A DNA stretch of 64,000 nt, taken from assembly GCA_035606695.1 (NCBI GenBank), contig DATNEW010000027.1:124001-188000 (forward strand). The letters run 5' to 3'. The stretch is from Gemmatimonadaceae bacterium. GTDB lineage: Bacteria; Gemmatimonadota; Gemmatimonadetes; Gemmatimonadales; Gemmatimonadaceae. Within the stretch, counting starts at the first letter, position 1. Each line of letters opens with the position of its first letter. The translations under genes and the position numbers were made by a program. The notes under the pieces were generated by a model, which did not search any database, was not told the origin of the DNA, and saw only the letters and a program-made list of their open reading frames with translations. Below are positions 59,667 through 64,000 of this stretch, one piece after another.

Positions 59667-60683
59667 TTAGGCCGTAGCCTCCTCGAACTGCTCTTCCATC
59701 TCCGCGGTCTTTCGCACCGCCCTGATCGCCGTTCCGCCCGCCACGACGGCGCCCAGGACGATGTAGATGTAAAAAGTGTAAAACCTCCACCAGAGCAACG
59801 CCGCGGCGAACAGCGCCGGCCCGATCACGCCGGCCAGTGCGGCGCGAAACGCCAGCTCGACCGCGCCGCCGCCGCCCGGCGCCGGCACTACCGCCGCGCC
59901 ATACAACAATCCGAGCGGCCACAATGCCAGCGGCGCAAGCGGCGCCGACGCTCCGGCGCCGAGCACCAATGCCGGCAACACGCAAAGACGCATGGCGACG
60001 TGAACGACGGACATGGTATACGACGCCGCGGCCCAGCGCATGTCGATGTGCTTCACGCTGTCCACTGTCGAGCGGACCTGCGCGAACCAGCGCTGAATGA
60101 GCTCCCACCGCCGGCCGCCGAGCCACATGCGCCTCGCCCATCGCGGAGCATCGTCGCCGACGTGGCGGCGCGACAACGTCACCGCCACGACCGCGATGCC
60201 GATCACGAACCCGGCATACCCGCCCACCACGCCGACCAGCGCGCCGAGCACCACTCCCGCGTGCCTGAACACGATCGCGACGACCAACACGACCGTGCCG
60301 AGCGACAGCGCCTCGAGAAATAATTCGGCGAACAACACGACGAGGGCGCTCGGCGTCGGCACACCGGCTTCCGCGAGCACGAGAAAACGAGCCGGCTCCG
60401 CCCCTGAACGCGCCGGCGTGATCGACGCACCGAAATCACCGGCCAACGTCGTGCGGAGTGCCGTGGTGAATCGCAGCTCGATGTTCGCGGCTTTCGCGCT
60501 CCACGTGATCTTGAGCGAGCGCGTGAGGATCTCGATCACGACCGCGGCGATCGCCAGCGCGTGCGCGCGCAGCGGCAGTCCGATGGCGCTGCCCGCACGC
60601 CACCAGCTCACGATGAAGTACGCCGACACCCCGATCACCGCGATGAACGACGCGATGGTAAAAGCCCAGCGCTTCCAGGTCAT
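59667..60683 (-). CDS. Lysylphosphatidylglycerol synthase TM region/UPF0104 family protein
   Basis: A 338-residue polytopic protein with about eight hydrophobic helices, starting WKRWAFTIASFIAVIGVSAYFIVSWW. It has LTRSLKITWSAKAANIELRFTTALRTTLAGDFGASITPARSGAEPARFLVL, the signature block of the AglD/UPF0104 group (the GDFGAxITPxRxGxEPAR element), and a late LYGAAVVPAPGGGGAVELAFRAAL. These proteins are membrane flippase-like or glycosyl/aminoacyl-lipid transport domains without the synthetase part; exact function unknown. The start at 60683 follows the fold; the 29 upstream residues of the longer frame overlap the hairpin and were dropped. It is read towards glgP, convergently. Confidence 0.82.
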   Translation of the reverse strand: MTWKRWAFTIASFIAVIGVSAYFIVSWWRAGSAIGLPLRAHALAIAAVVIEILTRSLKITWSAKAANIELRFTTALRTTLAGDFGASITPARSGAEPARFLVLAEAGVPTPSALVVLFAELFLEALSLGTVVLVVAIVFRHAGVVLGALVGVVGGYAGFVIGIAVVAVTLSRRHVGDDAPRWARRMWLGGRRWELIQRWFAQVRSTVDSVKHIDMRWAAASYTMSVVHVAMRLCVLPALVLGAGASAPLAPLALWPLGLLYGAAVVPAPGGGGAVELAFRAALAGVIGPALFAAALLWWRFYTFYIYIVLGAVVAGGTAIRAVRKTAEMEEQFEEATA

Positions 60684-60727
60684 GCCGCGAGGTGTCGGTT
60701 TGGCATTCCTGCATGTTAACACGCCAA

Positions 60728-60778
60728 GATGCGAGATGCCGGATGCTAGCGTGCTGCTAGCATCCGGCATCTCACATC
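60728..60778. repeat. Long intergenic hairpin (23-bp stem)
   Basis: Perfect 18-base arms, 60733-60750 and 60756-60773, flank a 5-base loop GTGCT; pairing extends four more bases outward (60728-60731 with 60775-60778) after one mismatch, giving a 23-base stem. The arm reads GAGATGCCGGATGCTAGC, and GCCGGATGC also opens the well-known E. coli REP element, although any relation is unproven. It lies 16 bases after the metalloprotease stop and 45 bases upstream of the UPF0104 start. No T-run follows on either strand. Confidence 0.9.
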
Positions 60779-60794
60779 CCGCAACTCGGTTCGC

Positions 60795-63551
60795 TTACGG
60801 CCAGCGTGAGATATTGCCTTCCTCGTCCGCCGCGGCACCCGCCGACGCTGCCGCCGCCGGCTTGATGATGTGGCTGATCTGCTGCCGCGCATCATCCAGA
60901 TGACGCTTCGTCGCAACGTCGGTCGCACGCTTCTGCGCCGTCGCCAGCTCCGCGTCGAGCTGCTTGAGCTCTCCGCGCAGCATCGACTTGATCTCGCCCG
61001 TGTTCGACGGCGGAGCCGCCGCACCACCACGTCCACCACCCGCGCCGCCACGACCGCCTGCCGCCGCACCAGCCGCCGGCGGATTGATCTTGTTGCCGAC
61101 GTCCGTCAGATAGTCGCGCTGCAGACCGCGGCGGTACGCATCGATCTTCACCGGGCCAGTGCCGTAGATCTCGGTGAATACGCCGTGGCGCAGATCGCTG
61201 AGCATCTCACCGAGCGTGTAGACGTCGCTCGGATTCTTCGCCAGCGCTTCGTTCTCGACCAGGCGCGTCATCTTCGCATCGTTCAGCAACGCGTTGATGA
61301 TCGACCCCTGCGCGTTCACGATGCGCATCACTTCGCCGTTCGGTTCCGTCTTGCGAAGGATGTCCGTATCGATCAACCACGTCGGCGTCTGGAAGCCATT
61401 CTCGGCGATGAACTTCATTGCCGCCTGCTGCTTGGCTTTCGGCACCGGCGTGAACCGGACGCCGGGCTGATCGCCGTACTTCTCCTGCGAGTTCATGCCG
61501 CCCACGACGTTCGCTACGTGGCCGAGCTCCGTGCGGAACTGGCCGACTTCGCGGTTGTAGAGCTCCGCGAGCACGTCGAAGTCGTCGGTCGGCTTCACCG
61601 TCGCCGACTCGATCCACTGCATGTTGCGCTTCAGGTTCTTGAAGCCGAGCTCCGTCGCGCGCACCGGATCGATGTCGCCGACTGCCTCGGTCTCGTCACC
61701 CGGATCCGAACCGAACGCGCCGCTCGTCGAGAAGCGGAGCCACGGCTTCGTATCCTGCTCGCGCGCCCACTTGTCGAGCGTCACTTCCTTCGCCTCGGCC
61801 GAACGAATCAACTCGGCGCCGGTGTGCGTGGCGCCCTGCTGCGCGACCTGCATCGGCGTCGCGATCGGCGCGTAACCCCAGTGCGTCGCCCAGATGTCGT
61901 ACGGACCAATCTTGGGGATCAACAGCTCCGGCGCGATGTGATCTTCCGGCTGCACGACGTAGTTGAAGCGCGAGTAGTCCATCAACGTCGACACGTGGCC
62001 CATCCGGCGCAGGAAGTCGGCGTTGCGGATGGAGTCGATCGGATACTGCGAGCTCGCCTTCATGTTGTGCTGGAAACCGATCGTGTGACCGACTTCATGC
62101 GCGAGCACGTATTCCAACAAACGCCCCATGAGCGAATCAGGATATGGGAACGTGCGGGCGCGCGGGTCGTTCGCCGCGGCCTGCGTGAAGTACCACGTAC
62201 GCGCCAGGTTCTGCACGTTCTGATAGAACTGAATGTGCGCGTTCAGAATTTCGCCGGAACGCGGATCGTGAACGTTCGGACCGCTGGCGTTCTCCGTCGT
62301 GGACGGCAACCACCGCACCACCGAGTAGCGCGCATCTTCCGGCGACCAGTCGGGATCGTTCGTCGGCGCATCCTTGGCGATGATCGCGTGGCTGAAGCCC
62401 GCCGCTTCGAACGCCGGTTGCCAATCCTCGATCGCCTTCTTGAGCCACGGGCGCCACTTCATCGGCGTGTTCGCGTCGATGTAGTAGACGATCGGCTTCA
62501 CGGGATCAGAGACCGCCGCGTTCGGATCCTTCTTCTCGAGGCGATAGCGTGTGATGAAGCAGCGCGTGTTGTTCGCCATGCGCTGGTCGTCGCCCGCGTA
62601 ATCCGTCACCGTCAGCGAGAAGTAACCGACGCGATTGTCGCACAGGCGCGGCTCCATCGGCGTGTCGGGCAGCTTGTGGAAGCTGTACGACGCAACGATC
62701 GTCGCGGTCGGCGCGCTGAAGCCGGCGCCGCCGCGACCACCGGCCGGGCCGCCACGACCACCCGCGGCCGCACCACGTCCGGCGCCGCTGCTCGTCAGCG
62801 TGAGCGTCGAATACACGTTCACGTTGTCCGGGAACGTCGCCGAACGCTCGATCCACGAGCGCGTCGCGTCGATCTGATAACCCGCGCCAACACGCTGCGC
62901 CGGCGACAGCTCGGTCGGCGGCTGCGTGAAGAGGCGCGTCACGTCGATGACCGGCGCCGAATCCGGCCCGTACGCTTCGACGTTGAAGATCGCGATCACA
63001 GGATGAACGTTCGACGCCGAGACGGCGCCCGCCACCGGCGACAGCGTGTCGCTGGCCATGATCTCGTTCGAGATGCCGCGCAGCAGCACCTTGTTCTCAC
63101 GACGCTCGAACTGCAGCATGCGGTTGCCCGCCGCCTGACCGTCGTAGCCCGCGCCCAGCGCGGTCTGCGCGATTTCCTGCACGAGCAGGATGTCCTTGTT
63201 CAACTGTGAACGAGGAATCTCGAACAACAGGCGATCGCCGATCGTGTGCGTCTTGAAGAGACCGTTCTTGGTCTTCGCCTGCGCCGTGACGACGCGGTTG
63301 TACGGAAGCGGATTCGTAGCGCCATTCTGGCCACCGGCGCCGCCACCTTGACCGCCCCGACCACCGCGGCCGGTCGCGGCCGGAGCGGGTGATTCGGGCG
63401 ATTCTTCAGGGTTGGCGGGAGCCGAAGGCTGCGGCGCCGGCCGCGTCTGGACGGGAGCGGGCGCGGGAGCGGGTGCCGGCTTTTGCGTGCAGCCGATCGC
63501 CAGGACCGCTGCTGCCGCAGAACCGAGCACGAGTGTAGAACTCGTACGCAT
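60795..63551 (-). CDS. Zinc-dependent metalloprotease lipoprotein (DUF5117/DUF5118-like)
   Basis: A 918-residue exported lipoprotein. The signal peptide ends in the lipobox AIGC, followed by a Pro/Ala-rich stretch (about residues 25-55) and a GGRGG-rich stretch. The peptidase domain has LAHEVGHTIGFQHNMKAS with zinc ligands His485 and His489 and Glu486; the Met-turn candidate is STLMDYSRFNYV. Other blocks are PVKPIVYYIDANTPMKWRPW and DARYSVVRWLPST, typical of this large metalloprotease family. The C-terminus again is Gly/Arg/Ala-rich with a final helical region. ATG at 63551 follows an AGG site; a GTG six bases upstream is possible. Probable surface or periplasmic protein degradation; substrates unknown. 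Confidence 0.9.
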   Translation of the reverse strand: MRTSSTLVLGSAAAAVLAIGCTQKPAPAPAPAPVQTRPAPQPSAPANPEESPESPAPAATGRGGRGGQGGGAGGQNGATNPLPYNRVVTAQAKTKNGLFKTHTIGDRLLFEIPRSQLNKDILLVQEIAQTALGAGYDGQAAGNRMLQFERRENKVLLRGISNEIMASDTLSPVAGAVSASNVHPVIAIFNVEAYGPDSAPVIDVTRLFTQPPTELSPAQRVGAGYQIDATRSWIERSATFPDNVNVYSTLTLTSSGAGRGAAAGGRGGPAGGRGGAGFSAPTATIVASYSFHKLPDTPMEPRLCDNRVGYFSLTVTDYAGDDQRMANNTRCFITRYRLEKKDPNAAVSDPVKPIVYYIDANTPMKWRPWLKKAIEDWQPAFEAAGFSHAIIAKDAPTNDPDWSPEDARYSVVRWLPSTTENASGPNVHDPRSGEILNAHIQFYQNVQNLARTWYFTQAAANDPRARTFPYPDSLMGRLLEYVLAHEVGHTIGFQHNMKASSQYPIDSIRNADFLRRMGHVSTLMDYSRFNYVVQPEDHIAPELLIPKIGPYDIWATHWGYAPIATPMQVAQQGATHTGAELIRSAEAKEVTLDKWAREQDTKPWLRFSTSGAFGSDPGDETEAVGDIDPVRATELGFKNLKRNMQWIESATVKPTDDFDVLAELYNREVGQFRTELGHVANVVGGMNSQEKYGDQPGVRFTPVPKAKQQAAMKFIAENGFQTPTWLIDTDILRKTEPNGEVMRIVNAQGSIINALLNDAKMTRLVENEALAKNPSDVYTLGEMLSDLRHGVFTEIYGTGPVKIDAYRRGLQRDYLTDVGNKINPPAAGAAAGGRGGAGGGRGGAAAPPSNTGEIKSMLRGELKQLDAELATAQKRATDVATKRHLDDARQQISHIIKPAAAASAGAAADEEGNISRWP

Positions 63552-63677
63552 AGACACCTATGGGGATGGGAGACTGAAACGACGAAGGGCCGAGAGCCAG
63601 CCCTCCGTCACACGAACGGCCGGAGCGCGAAAACCGTTGATTGGCGGGCGCGCACGCCACCTGCGTTGGGTCGGGAC
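63552..63677. promoter_or_regulatory. Divergent promoter region, metalloprotease / alpha-beta hydrolase
   Basis: This 126-base gap lies between two divergent genes and must contain both promoters and ribosome sites. An AGG ribosome site for the metalloprotease is visible. No clear sigma-70 hexamers or operators stand out, and no repeats were found. Confidence 0.4.
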
Positions 63678-64000
63678 ATGGCCAAGTCGACGTTCACGAG
63701 GCGAGCGGTCGAGCTCGACACCGGCGACGAGCCGGTGCCGGGAATTCTCCAGCTGCCACACGCCGACGCGCCCGCGCCGGGCGTCGTCCTGCTGCATGGC
63801 TTCAGCTCGCGGAAGGAGCGAATAGCCGACTCCATTGGTCGCGCGCTCGCCAAACGTGGTGTCGCGAGCCTGGCGATCGACCTGCCGCTGCACGGCACGC
63901 GCGAGGGCAACATCGAGAATCTGTCGCTGCGCAATCCCATGGCGCTCGTCGCGAAGTGGCGGCTCGCCGTTCGCGAAGCGCACGACGCTCTTCAATACAT
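63678..64000 (+). CDS. Alpha/beta hydrolase, partial
   Basis: The first 107 codons of an alpha/beta-hydrolase-fold protein cut by the right edge. It begins MAKSTFTRRAVELDTGDEPV, then VPGILQLPHADAPAPGVVLLHGFSSRKERIADSIGRALAKRG with the oxyanion-side HG motif (LLHGFSS), and VASLAIDLPLHGTREGN, the strand with the conserved D-x-x-x-HG turn. The nucleophile Ser and the rest of the triad lie outside the window, so hydrolase subclass cannot be given. It is divergent from the metalloprotease gene. Confidence 0.8.
   Translation, partial: MAKSTFTRRAVELDTGDEPVPGILQLPHADAPAPGVVLLHGFSSRKERIADSIGRALAKRGVASLAIDLPLHGTREGNIENLSLRNPMALVAKWRLAVREAHDALQY

Noticed and set aside
60728-60778. Hairpin considered as an intrinsic terminator
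   Set aside because: No T-run follows the stem on either strand. It is reported as a palindromic repeat instead.
60870-63209. Long open frame (779 codons) opposite the zinc metalloprotease
   Set aside because: Composition is dominated by Arg, with no domain and no ribosome site; it is the shadow of the real gene.
1-64000. Search for tRNA, rRNA, insertion sequences, prophage and attachment sites
   Set aside because: No T-loop GTTCGAATCC-type tRNA cores in context, no rRNA-like stretches and no transposase or integrase motifs were found by eye. A covariance-model scan could not be run.

Overview
The window is a gene-dense, GC-rich bacterial chromosome segment. I found no rRNA, tRNA, transposase, phage or CRISPR signature. 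High GC, a large lipoprotein zinc metalloprotease with a Pro/Ala- and GGRGG-rich N-terminal half, a TreS/Mak/GlgE plus TreYZ gene set and frequent GTG starts suggest a free-living soil-type bacterium. Gemmatimonadota is my best guess, inferred from gene content only. About 50 genes are supported.

Positions 1-22068: cell-surface glycan locus. It encodes a WecA/WbpL-type initiating transferase (cut by the left edge) with a WbpV-like reductase, a GT-B glycosyltransferase, an SGNH-like/MBOAT acyltransferase pair, an AsnB-like amidotransferase, GDP-L-fucose synthesis (gmd, fcl), a Wzx-type flippase, a WbqC-like protein, methyltransferases and a WecE-type sugar aminotransferase. A compact cassette of carrier protein, SDR and amino-acid-type adenylation enzyme follows. 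It runs on through a GtrB-like GT2, a C-methyltransferase-like protein, a PglD/NeuD-like acyltransferase, a beta-propeller glycosidase-like protein, an ArnF-like small membrane protein and a GT-C-like membrane protein. Several genes overlap by 1-4 bases, as expected for coupled translation.

Positions 22054-31777: transketolase with a small methyltransferase on the minus strand, a YdcF-like protein, then a six-gene chain (FAD oxidoreductase, GT2, GT-C, GT2, short NAD epimerase, TIM-barrel isomerase). It looks like a second lipid-linked glycan or glycolipid pathway of unknown product.

Positions 31800-39492: mixed functions. A subtilisin-like lipoprotein, a small Gly/Asp/His-rich protein, an LhgO-type 2-hydroxyglutarate oxidase, a secreted VIT-VWA protein followed directly by an ECF sigma factor and its zinc anti-sigma factor, and a TVP38-family membrane protein. 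A 370-base stretch carries a strong hairpin and a 10-bp tandem repeat.

Positions 39568-59627: alpha-glucan/trehalose locus. glgE-treS-mak form one unit and treZ-glgX-glgB-malQ-treY-glgP a second. Together they can turn trehalose into maltose, maltose-1-phosphate and branched glucan, and take glucan back to trehalose or glucose-1-phosphate. Between the units lie a neutral zinc metallopeptidase, a GNAT acetyltransferase and a 284-base nested inverted-repeat element that no gene explains.

Positions 59667-64000: a UPF0104/AglD-type membrane protein, a 23-bp-stem hairpin, the large lipoprotein zinc metalloprotease and the start of an alpha/beta hydrolase cut by the right edge.

Points most worth following up: the adenylation/carrier/SDR cassette beside an MBOAT-SGNH pair (possible Dlt-like aminoacyl decoration of a glycan), the inverted-repeat element at 44846-45129, the hairpin at 60728-60778, the second glycan operon, and short AT-rich codon patches that coincide with conserved enzyme motifs.
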